The position numbers were made by a program, and so were the translations under genes. This document shows positions 1 to 6,571 of a DNA stretch of 11,900 bases, in pieces; position 1 is the first letter of the stretch; the number at the start of each line of letters is the position of its first letter. The DNA comes from Thermoplasmata archaeon (GTDB lineage Archaea; Thermoplasmatota; Thermoplasmata; UBA10834). The stretch covers positions 7,503-19,402 of the forward strand of contig DUGQ01000069.1 in NCBI GenBank assembly GCA_013331315.1, written 5' to 3'. Under the pieces are notes generated by a model. It was given only the letters and a program-made list of their open reading frames with translations, did no database searches and was not told where the DNA came from.

Positions 1-1341
1 CACTTCATCGGCAAGGACAACATCGTCTTCCACACGATCATCTGGCCCGCCATCCTGGTCGGCACCGGTGGGCTGAACCTCCCGTACGATGTCGTCGCCA
101 ATCAGTTCATGAACCTCGGAGGTCAGAAGTTCTCGAAGAGCATGGGCGTGAGCATCGACATACCTGACCTGCTGACCAAGTTCAGCCCAGATGTGGTGCG
201 TTACTATCTGTCCGCGAACATGCCCGAGTTCAAAGACAGCGAGTTCTCGTGGGAGGACTTCGCCCAGAGAATCAACGGCGAGCTCGTGGCGACTTACGGC
301 AACTTCGTGCACAGGACGCTTTCATTCATTTTCAAGAACTTCGGGTCTGTCCCAGTCAGGGGCGAGCTGGACGACAGGGACAGGGCCGCCCTCGAGCGGG
401 TATCCAAGGCGGAGCGCGACGTCCGCGAGTCTCTCTCCGAATGCCGATTCAGAGACGCACTCAAGTCTGTCATGGACCTCGCGCAGTTCGGCAACCAGTA
501 CTTCGACGCTGTCGCCCCGTGGACTCTGGTCCGCACGGACAAGGCGAGATGCGGGACCGTGCTCAGCGTCAGCCTGGAGATATGCAGGGCCCTGGCGGTC
601 CTGGGAAATCCGTTCATGCCTTTCTCGTCAGAGCGCATATGGCGTGACGTCGGCATGTGCGGCTCGGTCGCTGAAGCAGGCTGGGCAGGTCTCAAGGAGC
701 CGCTCAGGGTCGGAAGTTCGATGGAGAAGCCAGCCCCGCTGTTTGCGAAAGTTGAAGTGCCAGTGTCAGCCGGATTCCGGCAGTATGCCGGGCTCGACCT
801 GCGGGTCGGGAAGGTCCTCTCGGTGGAGAACCATCCGAACGCGGACAAGCTATACGTCATGAAGATCGACATCGGCCGCCCGATCACGATCGTGAGCGGT
901 CTGAAAGACTACTACTCGGCGGAGGAACTCAGCACCAAGACCCTCGTGATTGTTTCGAACCTCGAGCCTGCGAAGCTGAGAGGAGTCAAGTCTGAGGGCA
1001 TGTTGCTGGCCGCCGAGGAGGAAGGAAAGCTCGCCCTGCTGACCCCGGAGTCCGATCTTCCCCCTGGAACCCCTGTCTCCAGCGGGATCGAGCCGGAGAC
1101 GAAGACGCTCTCCTTCAAGGAGTTCCAGGAACTTGAGATCCGTGCGGGCTCGCTCTCTGCCGGGAAGCCAGCCAGGTTGGACCTCGGTTCACGGACCGTC
1201 GAGTGTACCGTCCGCGGAGGCGAGACCGGGAAGAAGTATGCCGTTCTCGTCCAGGGCGAAGGAGCTCTGGTGATGTACGCCGAGGGCGGCATCAATATCG
1301 TGTTCGACAGGGATATCCCGGCCGGTGCGAGAGTCAGATGA
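1..1341 (+). CDS. metG: Methionyl-tRNA synthetase, C-terminal part (5' end outside window)
   Basis: This enzyme charges tRNA(Met) with methionine in the cytoplasm. The frame is open from base 1, so the N-terminal Rossmann part is missing. The 446 codons seen begin with the class I active-site stretch HFIGKDNIVFHTIIWPA (1-51). The KMSKS loop follows as KFSKS (127-141), then the alpha-helical anticodon-binding domain (about 190-700). An EMAP-II/Trbp111-like OB-fold tRNA-binding domain starts at FRQYAGLDLRVGKV (about 775-1100) and contains the typical HPNADKLY. About 75 further residues (1117-1341) begin FKEFQELEIRAGSL and look like a shortened second copy of that OB fold. The stop overlaps the next start as ATGA, so the PHP gene is probably translationally coupled. 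The internal ATG at 109 is not the real start, because conserved MetRS sequence continues upstream of it. Confidence 0.96.
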   Translation, partial: HFIGKDNIVFHTIIWPAILVGTGGLNLPYDVVANQFMNLGGQKFSKSMGVSIDIPDLLTKFSPDVVRYYLSANMPEFKDSEFSWEDFAQRINGELVATYGNFVHRTLSFIFKNFGSVPVRGELDDRDRAALERVSKAERDVRESLSECRFRDALKSVMDLAQFGNQYFDAVAPWTLVRTDKARCGTVLSVSLEICRALAVLGNPFMPFSSERIWRDVGMCGSVAEAGWAGLKEPLRVGSSMEKPAPLFAKVEVPVSAGFRQYAGLDLRVGKVLSVENHPNADKLYVMKIDIGRPITIVSGLKDYYSAEELSTKTLVIVSNLEPAKLRGVKSEGMLLAAEEEGKLALLTPESDLPPGTPVSSGIEPETKTLSFKEFQELEIRAGSLSAGKPARLDLGSRTVECTVRGGETGKKYAVLVQGEGALVMYAEGGINIVFDRDIPAGARVR

Positions 1342-2000
1342 AGCTCGACCTTCACATCCACTCGAAGTTCTCGCGGGACGGCGCGGCGACTGTCGAGGAC
1401 ATCCTCGGCCGCTGTAGATCCCTCGGCCTCGACGGCTGCTCCATTACCGACCACAATTCAATCGACGGGTCCATTGAGGCCTTCGAGCTCGCGCATTCGT
1501 TCGGCCTGCTCGTCGTCCGCGGGATCGAGATATCGACATCAGAAGGCCACGTGCTCGCATACGGCCTCTCCTCGACCGTGCCCAGTGGGCTTGCCGTTGC
1601 AGAGACCATTCAAAGGGTGCATGAGGCCGGGGGGATCGCGGTGGCGGCGCATCCCAGGAGGTTCCCGTCCGGTCTCGGCATTAGGAGAGCGTCGAAGGAG
1701 AGCTTCGACGCCGTCGAGATCCTGAACGGAGGCAGTTCACGGGCTTCGAACAAGTCATCTGCCGCTCTGGCGACGAGAATTGGCCTGCCAGGCGTGGGAG
1801 GCAGTGACGCGCACAGAATCGAGGAGATAGGAAGGGCCGCGACCGTGCTGCAGGACGTGACATCTGAGCGACAGGTCATTGATTCGATATTGGGTGGCAA
1901 AACCTCGGTGGTCGGCAGGAGCAGAAACGTCCAGGAGACCGTGGTCTACGCCAAGGAGACTCTCACAGAATGGGTTCGAGGCGGCTTCAAGAGGATGTGA
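1338..2000 (+). CDS. PHP-domain metal-dependent phosphoesterase
   Basis: A 220-residue PHP (polymerase and histidinol phosphatase) superfamily protein. These enzymes use a di- or trinuclear metal centre to cleave phosphoesters. The metal-ligand motifs are complete: H6-x-H8 (LHIHS), D38-H39 (ITDH), E64 (GIEIS), H71, H105 (AAHP), E127 and D157-x-H159 (GSDAH). The chosen start is the ATG at 1338, because the PHP fold starts within five residues of it and it forms an ATGA overlap with metG. The longer in-frame extension back to 1203 lies inside metG and is rejected. The substrate cannot be told from sequence; archaeal single-domain PHP proteins include nucleotide and oligonucleotide phosphatases. 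The stop lies only 3 nt from the stop of the convergent Roadblock gene. Confidence 0.9.
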   Translation: MKLDLHIHSKFSRDGAATVEDILGRCRSLGLDGCSITDHNSIDGSIEAFELAHSFGLLVVRGIEISTSEGHVLAYGLSSTVPSGLAVAETIQRVHEAGGIAVAAHPRRFPSGLGIRRASKESFDAVEILNGGSSRASNKSSAALATRIGLPGVGGSDAHRIEEIGRAATVLQDVTSERQVIDSILGGKTSVVGRSRNVQETVVYAKETLTEWVRGGFKRM

Positions 2001-2003
2001 CGC

Positions 2004-2366
2004 TCAGATCTTGCCTGATATTCGCTCGGCGTACTCCGCGGCCTTCTCGGCAAGTTCCACCGTCTCGATGTCATCCGAGGCGGTCAGGACGAGCAGAGCC
2101 CTGTTGCCCGCCGAGGTGAGCACCATCCTGCTTCTGGTGAGCTCGACAGACACGTACTGGAGCTTGTCCTTCAGCTCACTGGTGGCGGTCTCCGCCGCGC
2201 CGAGCAAGATGGCCGACATCGCCACGAAGGTCTCGAGATGAACCCCTTTGGGCGAATCGCCGGCTATATGCATCCCGCTCCTGGAGACCACGGTCGCCTC
2301 ATATACCGAGGGCATCTCCTTGTGCAGGTCGTCAAGTATCTCATCGATAGCCATGTACTGAGCCAT
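2004..2366 (-). CDS. Roadblock/LC7-domain protein
   Basis: A 120-residue protein made of a single Roadblock/LC7 (MglB-like) domain. Family members dimerise and act as partners or regulators of small Ras-like GTPases. The pattern is typical: N-terminal helix (IDEILDDLHKEMPSV), strand pair EATVVSRSGMHIAG, central helix TFVAMSAILLGAAETA, strands VELTRSRMVLTSAGNRALLVLTA and a final helix. No GTPase gene is visible here. The ATG at 2366 is preferred over a TTG at 2396, because a TATA box at 2411-2417 puts the transcript start near 2388, which is downstream of the TTG, and because AGAGGG lies 11 nt before the ATG. The leader shares the 10-mer AGTCAGAGGG, at the same distance, with the receiver gene at 3557-3973. 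The gene converges on the PHP gene. Confidence 0.88.
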   Translation of the reverse strand: MAQYMAIDEILDDLHKEMPSVYEATVVSRSGMHIAGDSPKGVHLETFVAMSAILLGAAETATSELKDKLQYVSVELTRSRMVLTSAGNRALLVLTASDDIETVELAEKAAEYAERISGKI

Positions 2367-2408
2367 ATGCGTGCCGTCCCTCTGACTCAGTTGCAAATGA
2401 CCTGTTGA

Positions 2409-2418
2409 GAATATAAAC
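2409..2418 (-). promoter_or_regulatory. TATA-box promoter of the Roadblock gene
   Basis: On the minus strand the sequence reads GTTTATATTC, close to an archaeal TATA box. Transcription would start about 26 bp on, near 2388. This gives a leader of about 22 nt that contains AGAGGG before the ATG at 2366. Confidence 0.55.
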
Positions 2419-2456
2419 TTTCTCGGTTACATGTTTGATGGCCTGGTATCCAAACG

Positions 2457-2475
2457 AGGCATTGTCTCGATGCCT
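2457..2475. repeat. Small inverted repeat upstream of pelota
   Basis: AGGCAT (2457-2462) and ATGCCT (2470-2475) are inverted with a 7-nt spacer. They lie just upstream of the likely pelota TATA region and about 40 bp upstream of the Roadblock TATA. It could be a regulator site for the divergent genes, but six-base arms also arise by chance. Confidence 0.3.
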
Positions 2476-2487
2476 TGATATGCGGCC

Positions 2488-2496
2488 ATACATATC
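2488..2496 (+). promoter_or_regulatory. Probable TATA element of pelota
   Basis: ATACATATC lies about 22 bp before the pelota ATG at 2514. A transcript from it would be leaderless or nearly so, which agrees with the lack of a Shine-Dalgarno before that ATG. A second AT-rich stretch at 2475-2483 is an alternative. Confidence 0.4.
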
Positions 2497-2513
2497 TAAG
2501 CGGCCGAAACGGA

Positions 2514-3551
2514 ATGAAGTTACTGCATCAGGACTCGCGCACCAACGAGATCAAGCTGCTCCCGGAGAGCATAGACGATTTGTGGCACCTTTACAACCTG
2601 TTAGAGGTCGACGACCTGGTGTTCGCGACGACCTACAGACGCAAGGAGGACAAGGGCGACAAGCTCCGGCCAGAGCGGACCGAGAAGGTCCGGATGCGTC
2701 TGGGTATCGGCGTGAAGAAGGTCGAGTTCCACGAGTCCGAGGACCGGCTGCGAATACTCGGCTCGATCGAGTCCGGGCCGCAGGATGTAGGACAGCACCA
2801 TACCCTGATGGTCGGCCCGGGGGACGATGTCGCCATAGTCAAGCCGGAATGGCGCGATGTCCACTTCGACCGTATCAAGAGAGCAGTTGAGGCCAGCGAA
2901 CGGCCGAGGGCCGTTTTCGTGGCGATAGAGGACACGGAAGCGGTGATCGCGGCGGCGAGGGACTACGGGCTCAAGGAGATGGCGACCATCACGCGAAACC
3001 CGGACGGGAAGATGTACGACTCGAAACCGAGCGAGAACGAGTTCCTGGACGATGTCGCCAACAAGATCAGCTCCTCGGTCTCCGATCAGCCTCTGGTCAT
3101 ACTCGGCCCGGGGTTCACCAAGGAGGCGCTCGCCAGGAAGGTACGCGAGAAGAATCCCGACATAGCCGACCACATCGTCGTGCTCTCCACCGGCCAGGCG
3201 GGAATGGCGGGGATACACGAGGCCATGAAACGCGGCCTGGGGGGCAAGGCGGTGGAGGACTCCAGGGTCGCCAGGGAGACCATGGCTGTCGAGAGGCTCT
3301 TCGCCGCGATTGGCTCAGATGGCATGTACTCCTACGGGAAGGCCTCGGTCAAGACCGCGGCCGAGGCGGGCGCGGTCGAGCTCCTCCTGGTCGTCGAATC
3401 GCTTGTCCGGGACTTGGAGATCGAGACCATGCTGAAGACGGTCGAGCAGGCCCGAGGGGACTTCATGATCGTGAGCTCGCTCCACGAGGCGGGCCGAAGG
3501 TTGGAGTCTTTGGGTGGCATCGCCGCCCTCTTGAGGTACAGGATGGAGTAG
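2514..3551 (+). CDS. pelA: mRNA surveillance protein pelota (aPelota/Dom34)
   Basis: A 345-residue archaeal pelota. It binds the A site of stalled ribosomes, resembles eRF1, and works with aABCE1 in ribosome rescue. The N-terminal SH3-like (Lsm) domain covers about 1-130 (MKLLHQDSRTNEIKLLPES, DDLWHLYNLL, VRMRLGI). The central domain covers about 132-255 with VILGPGFTK at 195-203. The C-terminal L7Ae-like domain covers about 260-345 and ends with the family signature SSLHEAGRRLESLGGIAALL. As expected for pelota, there is no GGQ peptide-release motif. The ATG at 2514 is chosen because the family starts at MKLL; the in-frame TTG at 2475 would add residues unlike the family and lies upstream of the likely promoter. 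The stop is 5 nt from that of the convergent receiver gene. Confidence 0.97.
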   Translation: MKLLHQDSRTNEIKLLPESIDDLWHLYNLLEVDDLVFATTYRRKEDKGDKLRPERTEKVRMRLGIGVKKVEFHESEDRLRILGSIESGPQDVGQHHTLMVGPGDDVAIVKPEWRDVHFDRIKRAVEASERPRAVFVAIEDTEAVIAAARDYGLKEMATITRNPDGKMYDSKPSENEFLDDVANKISSSVSDQPLVILGPGFTKEALARKVREKNPDIADHIVVLSTGQAGMAGIHEAMKRGLGGKAVEDSRVARETMAVERLFAAIGSDGMYSYGKASVKTAAEAGAVELLLVVESLVRDLEIETMLKTVEQARGDFMIVSSLHEAGRRLESLGGIAALLRYRME

Positions 3552-3556
3552 AATCG

Positions 3557-3973
3557 TCAGCGCTTCTTGGACTTCAGCATGTCCATGGTCGCGTCGATCA
3601 GCATGCCCACGGGGAATGGTTTGGTCCAGAAGGACACGGCCCCGGCCTTGATGGCCTCCTCACGGACCTCCTCGTCCGCGCTGGAGAATATGATCGGGAT
3701 CGTGGGGTCCATCCTTCGGATCTCCCTCGTGGTTTCTATACCGTCCTTTCCCGGCATCCTGTGGTCCATGATTATCGCGTCGGGTTTGGCGGGCATCCTC
3801 CGGATGCACTCGATAGCCTCCTCACCGCTGCCCGCGGAGAAGACCGTGTGCCCCCTCGACTCGAACATGTCCTTGTAGAGCTCACGTATGAAGTCTTCGT
3901 CGTCGACGACGAAAATCCTCGCCATGACGTTCGAGTTGTTCTTGCCCTTGCTGGAAGTGTACCCTCCTGACAT
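3557..3973 (-). CDS. Stand-alone CheY-like response regulator receiver
   Basis: A single receiver domain of two-component signalling. Counting from the ATG at 3973 (138 aa), the acidic pair is D24-D25 (FVVDDEDF), the phospho-acceptor is D70 (IIMDHRMPGKDG), the switch serine is at 97-98 (FSSAD) and the conserved lysine is K118 (WTKPF). There is no output domain, so it must act by protein contact, and no histidine kinase is nearby. The start at 3973 has AGAGGG 11 nt upstream, exactly as in the Roadblock gene. The ATG at 3925 begins right at the receiver fold (MARIFVVDDE) but lacks a Shine-Dalgarno. If 3973 is right, the protein has a 16-residue polar N-terminal tail. A shared regulation with the Roadblock gene is inferred from the common leader element. 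Confidence 0.93.
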   Translation of the reverse strand: MSGGYTSSKGKNNSNVMARIFVVDDEDFIRELYKDMFESRGHTVFSAGSGEEAIECIRRMPAKPDAIIMDHRMPGKDGIETTREIRRMDPTIPIIFSSADEEVREEAIKAGAVSFWTKPFPVGMLIDATMDMLKSKKR

Positions 3974-3993
3974 GGTAGTCAACGCCCTCTGAC

Positions 3994-4011
3994 TGAATCC
4001 GTTTAGATTCA
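3994..4011. repeat. Inverted repeat in the receiver-gene leader
   Basis: TGAATC (3994-3999) and GATTCA (4006-4011) flank a 6-nt spacer directly upstream of the AGTCAGAGGG element. It may be an operator, or an RNA stem near the ribosome-binding region. Confidence 0.35.
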
Positions 4012-4051
4012 TCCGCGGACCTCGTTAGAGCTGTCGCGAGAGAGCGGCCTA

Positions 4052-4065
4052 TCGGGGTGACCCGA
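4052..4065 (+). other. Short hairpin with a GNRA-type loop
   Basis: TCGGG-GTGA-CCCGA folds on the plus strand into a 5-bp stem closed by a GUGA loop. It lies between the receiver gene and the minigene. No function is assigned, and there is no T-run to make it a terminator. Confidence 0.25.
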
Positions 4066-4121
4066 CTAGAACCACTAGTGCATCCCATCTGTTTCTCGCT
4101 GTTGCCGAATCCTCACAAGAT

Positions 4122-4135
4122 TAGTTAAGTCTTTC
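4122..4135 (-). promoter_or_regulatory. Candidate promoter for the receiver gene
   Basis: The minus strand reads GAAAGACTTAACTA, a purine-rich BRE-like run followed by a TATA-like element. Nearly the same string (AAAGACTTATCTA) precedes the small gene at 11501-11647. Transcription would start near 4100 and give the receiver gene a leader of about 125 nt containing the inverted repeat at 3994-4011. Confidence 0.35.
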
Positions 4136-4166
4136 GCGGCGTGAAGGCTCGCAGGGAATCGCCGGC

Positions 4167-4214
4167 AAAAATATGGGTCGATAGGACAGGAGGGAGCAAG
4201 GTCTCCTGCCTATC
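4167..4214 (-). terminator. Hairpin plus T-run behind the minigene
   Basis: CTCCTGCCTATC (4203-4214) pairs with GATAGG-a-CAGGAG (4180-4192), a 12-bp stem with one bulged A and a 10-nt loop. On the minus strand five Ts (4171-4167) follow 8 nt after the stem. It lies 13 bp past the minigene stop, as expected for an intrinsic terminator or RNA 3' end. Confidence 0.5.
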
Positions 4215-4227
4215 TGGGATGGCACTA

Positions 4228-4314
4228 TCAGCACTCGACAGGAGGCTCGAGTTCCGCGTCGCAGCCGAGGAGGTCGTACACTTCCTCCCAGCTGTAGTGA
4301 TCCGCATCTGTCAT
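4228..4314 (-). CDS. Putative 28-aa acidic microprotein
   Basis: A 28-codon reading frame starting MTDADHYSWEEVYDLL. It is acidic, with Cys at residues 18 and 28 and a PPVEC end. I do not recognise it. Evidence that it is a gene: a strong Shine-Dalgarno, AGGTGA (4318-4323), sits 4 nt before the ATG, the same sequence and spacing as in the sulfur-relay genes. Third codon positions are mostly G or C, as in neighbouring genes. A stable hairpin with a T-run lies just downstream. It could be co-transcribed with arcS, whose stop is 88 bp upstream, or have its own weak promoter. The chief alternative is a structured small RNA with a chance frame. Confidence 0.45.
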   Translation of the reverse strand: MTDADHYSWEEVYDLLGCDAELEPPVEC

Positions 4315-4378
4315 CTGTTCACCTGTATGATGCAGATCGCACGCAGAGGTCAATAGCCTTGCACCGGGAGTGTTGTGA

Positions 4379-4408
4379 AAGTAGTCTGGCTTTCTGAAAA
4401 TACTACTT
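4379..4408 (-). other. Stem-loop spanning the arcS stop codon
   Basis: AAGTAGT (4379-4385) and ACTACTT (4402-4408) are perfect inverted arms around 16 nt, and the arcS TAG lies inside one arm. Only a short TTTC follows on the minus strand, so it is at best a weak terminator or a 3'-end stabiliser. Confidence 0.3.
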
Positions 4409-6121
4409 CGCCGCATGCCTGATGTGCACGGCCTCGCCCCTCTCCGCGAGCTTCATCTCGGCCGAGGACATCCGGGCCACGCCGACCGCCCTGACCTCCG
4501 AGCCGTGCCTCACGACCACATCGTCCCCTATCCTGATGGTCCCGCTCGCGTCTTCGACCCCAACGGCGAACAGGTTCCCCTTCACGGCGAAATCGTCTAT
4601 CTCGACGCAGTAGGCGTCTCTTGACGAAAGCAGCCTGCCACCGGAGAGGGTCAGCGAGATCATCCCCCTCTCGCCGGTGTGCATCGCCGTCTGATCCCCC
4701 CCTCTCATTATCTTCACGTTTGACCATCTGCCGTCGAGGTCGGCTCCGGACAGAATGCTCTCGCCCTCAGGTCCGAACTGGAACCTGGCGATGGACATCA
4801 TGTCCTCCGCCAGCCTCTGTCTTCTCGTGGGCCGGTCATCTCGTCCTCCCGCGAGTTCCCTCAGCGTACTCTCAAGCCGTTCGAGACTTCCCCGGGATCC
4901 CGGCGATCCGTCGGAGGTGTCTATCGAATCCACCAGTGCCTCGTTGACTATCTCGCTCTCGTCGCCCAGGTGTGAGACGACGGCATCGTACTCCTGAGTT
5001 TCCAGCAGCCACCTGATCATGTTCTCGACCATGACGCACTCGTCCCTGTCCCAGTGTCCGGTCACGGGAATGTCGTAGTCTTTGGCCGGATAGAACTGCT
5101 CGAGCTCGCGTGGGACCAGCCCGAGAGGCGACGTGACGATCATCTCGTGCGCGACGCTCGCCGCCCCGGACGCGCGAATGGCCTCGCGGAATCTGCGGTG
5201 CGACGCGGATAGTGAATAGGGCTTCCTGGCCGAGCAGGGGAGGAGCACCAGTACGCGCGCGGACCGCGGTCTCGAGTATCTCTCGACGAGCCGCTCTCTC
5301 CATCTCGCGACCTCCGGACGGTGGAGCGACTCCTTCGAGCCAGCGATGAACGGCGCGCCCTTGACGGGCGCGTGCATCTCCTGGATGCCGTGGTGCTCCA
5401 GGTCCAGCAGCCTCAGGCATTGTATCTGCCAAGGCTCGGACCTGACCCTTCCCTCCACCAGTTCCCTGAGCCTTCCTTGTGCGATGTGATGCCTCACGAG
5501 TCTGAGTTCCGCCTCGGCCACAGCGACGTTGTGACGCAGGAGTGACTTGCCATCGGGTATTCCTTCAGCGCAGTGCTCGCACACGCATGGCGGCTCGCGC
5601 AGGTTCTCGACGGGGAGCGCGCCTGCGCTCGTGAGGTAGAGTCTCGCTTCGGATGCAGCCATCAGAGCTACTGTGTCGAAAACGTCGAATCCACAGTATG
5701 TGAGGAACGCCAGTCTGTGCGCCAAGGCCATGGTCGAGCAATACGCGGGAAGGACCAACCCCTCCCCGCTCTTCATGTCGTCCACCGCGTCTGCGTATGC
5801 CCTCGAATCGAGCAGCTTCTGGGCGACATTGTCGAGGACTGCGAAACAGCTGGCAGGGGGCTTGTCCGCGAACGGAGCGCCTCTGTACCACGGCTCCAGA
5901 TGGCATCCCTCCGCCCTGCCAGAGCGGGAGAATCCTGAGGGGGCCACTCGGATGTCCCCCTCCTTGGCGAGGCTCGCCTGCCTGAGCTTCAGTCCGTCGG
6001 GCGGCGCGGGATGGATCCACGTGTCCGCAAAGGCCAGAGCGGGTGTCTGGTACGTGACGCCGTCTATCTCCAGCGTTCCGGTCCTGGCTAGCCCGTCCCT
6101 GCAGAGCACCTCGAACTTCAC
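4403..6121 (-). CDS. arcS: Archaeosine synthase (TGT-family ArcS/TgtA2)
   Basis: ArcS is needed to convert preQ0 at position 15 of archaeal tRNA to archaeosine, after TgtA has inserted preQ0. The protein has 572 residues. The N-terminal half (about 1-230) is TGT-like with a zinc site C179-x-C181-x2-C184 and probably H197. The ArcS core follows with the hallmark LLPCSARKPYSLSASH (293-308), including P295-C296-S297 and K300-P301-Y302. A PUA RNA-binding domain ends the protein (about 500-572). The PCS..KPY motif separates ArcS from the true transglycosylase TgtA. The start is a GTG. A TATA box at 6143-6150 lies 26 bp before it, so the mRNA is probably leaderless. Whether amidation uses this protein alone or with a radical SAM partner (RaSEA) cannot be told here; no such partner is in the window. 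Confidence 0.93.
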   Translation of the reverse strand: MKFEVLCRDGLARTGTLEIDGVTYQTPALAFADTWIHPAPPDGLKLRQASLAKEGDIRVAPSGFSRSGRAEGCHLEPWYRGAPFADKPPASCFAVLDNVAQKLLDSRAYADAVDDMKSGEGLVLPAYCSTMALAHRLAFLTYCGFDVFDTVALMAASEARLYLTSAGALPVENLREPPCVCEHCAEGIPDGKSLLRHNVAVAEAELRLVRHHIAQGRLRELVEGRVRSEPWQIQCLRLLDLEHHGIQEMHAPVKGAPFIAGSKESLHRPEVARWRERLVERYSRPRSARVLVLLPCSARKPYSLSASHRRFREAIRASGAASVAHEMIVTSPLGLVPRELEQFYPAKDYDIPVTGHWDRDECVMVENMIRWLLETQEYDAVVSHLGDESEIVNEALVDSIDTSDGSPGSRGSLERLESTLRELAGGRDDRPTRRQRLAEDMMSIARFQFGPEGESILSGADLDGRWSNVKIMRGGDQTAMHTGERGMISLTLSGGRLLSSRDAYCVEIDDFAVKGNLFAVGVEDASGTIRIGDDVVVRHGSEVRAVGVARMSSAEMKLAERGEAVHIRHAAK

Positions 6122-6142
6122 GTGGGAGTCATTGCACGAAGA

Positions 6143-6150
6143 GATATAAA
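6143..6150 (-). promoter_or_regulatory. TATA box of arcS
   Basis: TTTATATC on the minus strand is centred 26 bp before the GTG start at 6121, so transcription and translation would start at the same base (leaderless). It shows arcS is not merely the last gene of the sulfur-relay operon. Confidence 0.6.
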
Positions 6151-6182
6151 ATGGGTCGACGGCTTGCCCGGCCGCCGGTCGT

Positions 6183-6198
6183 CGCCCTTCCTCGGGCG
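6183..6198 (-). terminator. GC hairpin after the TusC-like gene
   Basis: CGCCC (6183-6187) and GGGCG (6194-6198) form a 5-bp GC stem with a 6-nt loop, 12 bp past the last stop of the operon. There is no T-run, so this is only a possible transcript end. Confidence 0.25.
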
Positions 6199-6210
6199 TT
6201 CAAGGGTTTG

Positions 6211-6567
6211 TCAGAAGGTCGTCACGACATCGTTCGTCGATACCATGTCCTTGAGCGCGGCGCGCTCCACCATCTTGAGTCCATCGAAGACGGACTCCTC
6301 GGACAGCCCTCGCTCTGAGAGGTCCTCACGGACCACATGCACGGGGACGTCGAAATCATACAGCTCGACTGTCGCCTCCTTGTTCGACGGCATGCGGACC
6401 GCCTCTGGTTTCTGCCCTGCGACAGCGTTGTACACCCCGTCCTCGACCATCACGACGGAGACGCTCATGCCGTTCACTCCCATCGCGAGCGCCAGCCTCA
6501 GCCCCGCGAACGCGTCCTCCAGACCGTACGGCGCCCTCGTGATCAGGACCAACATCGAACCTGCCAT
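6211..6567 (-). CDS. tusC: TusC/DsrF-like sulfur-relay protein
   Basis: A 118-residue DsrE/F/H-fold protein. It matches bacterial TusC (DsrF) along its length: an N-terminal strand with APYGLEDAFAGL, the core VEDGVYNAV, then AGQKPEAV (TusC has PGQKPDAV), the segment REDLSERGL, and an end like TusC (TNDVVTTF). TusC has no sulfur-carrying cysteine, and this protein also has none; it is expected to be structural in a TusBCD-type complex that passes persulfide sulfur from TusA onward. It is the last gene of the operon. AGGTGAT overlaps the end of the preceding gene and lies close before the ATG, so translation is likely coupled. The start is well fixed by this Shine-Dalgarno. Confidence 0.85.
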   Translation of the reverse strand: MAGSMLVLITRAPYGLEDAFAGLRLALAMGVNGMSVSVVMVEDGVYNAVAGQKPEAVRMPSNKEATVELYDFDVPVHVVREDLSERGLSEESVFDGLKMVERAALKDMVSTNDVVTTF

Positions 6568-6571
6568 GTTA

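Noticed and set aside
294..887. 197-codon minus-strand frame opposite metG
   Set aside because: Antisense shadow of conserved MetRS sequence; no recognisable domain and no promoter.
2601..3218. 205-codon minus-strand frame opposite pelota
   Set aside because: It is the antisense of a well-conserved pelota gene, has no family resemblance, and its openness follows from GC-rich third positions.
4180..4214. Hairpin as a riboswitch or tRNA fragment
   Set aside because: A single long stem with an A bulge and no further conserved arms; terminator-like position on the minus strand explains it better.
4141..4356. 71-codon plus-strand frame with GTG start in the 4.1-4.4 kb gap
   Set aside because: No Shine-Dalgarno, poor composition, and it runs through the hairpin and opposite the better-supported minus-strand minigene.
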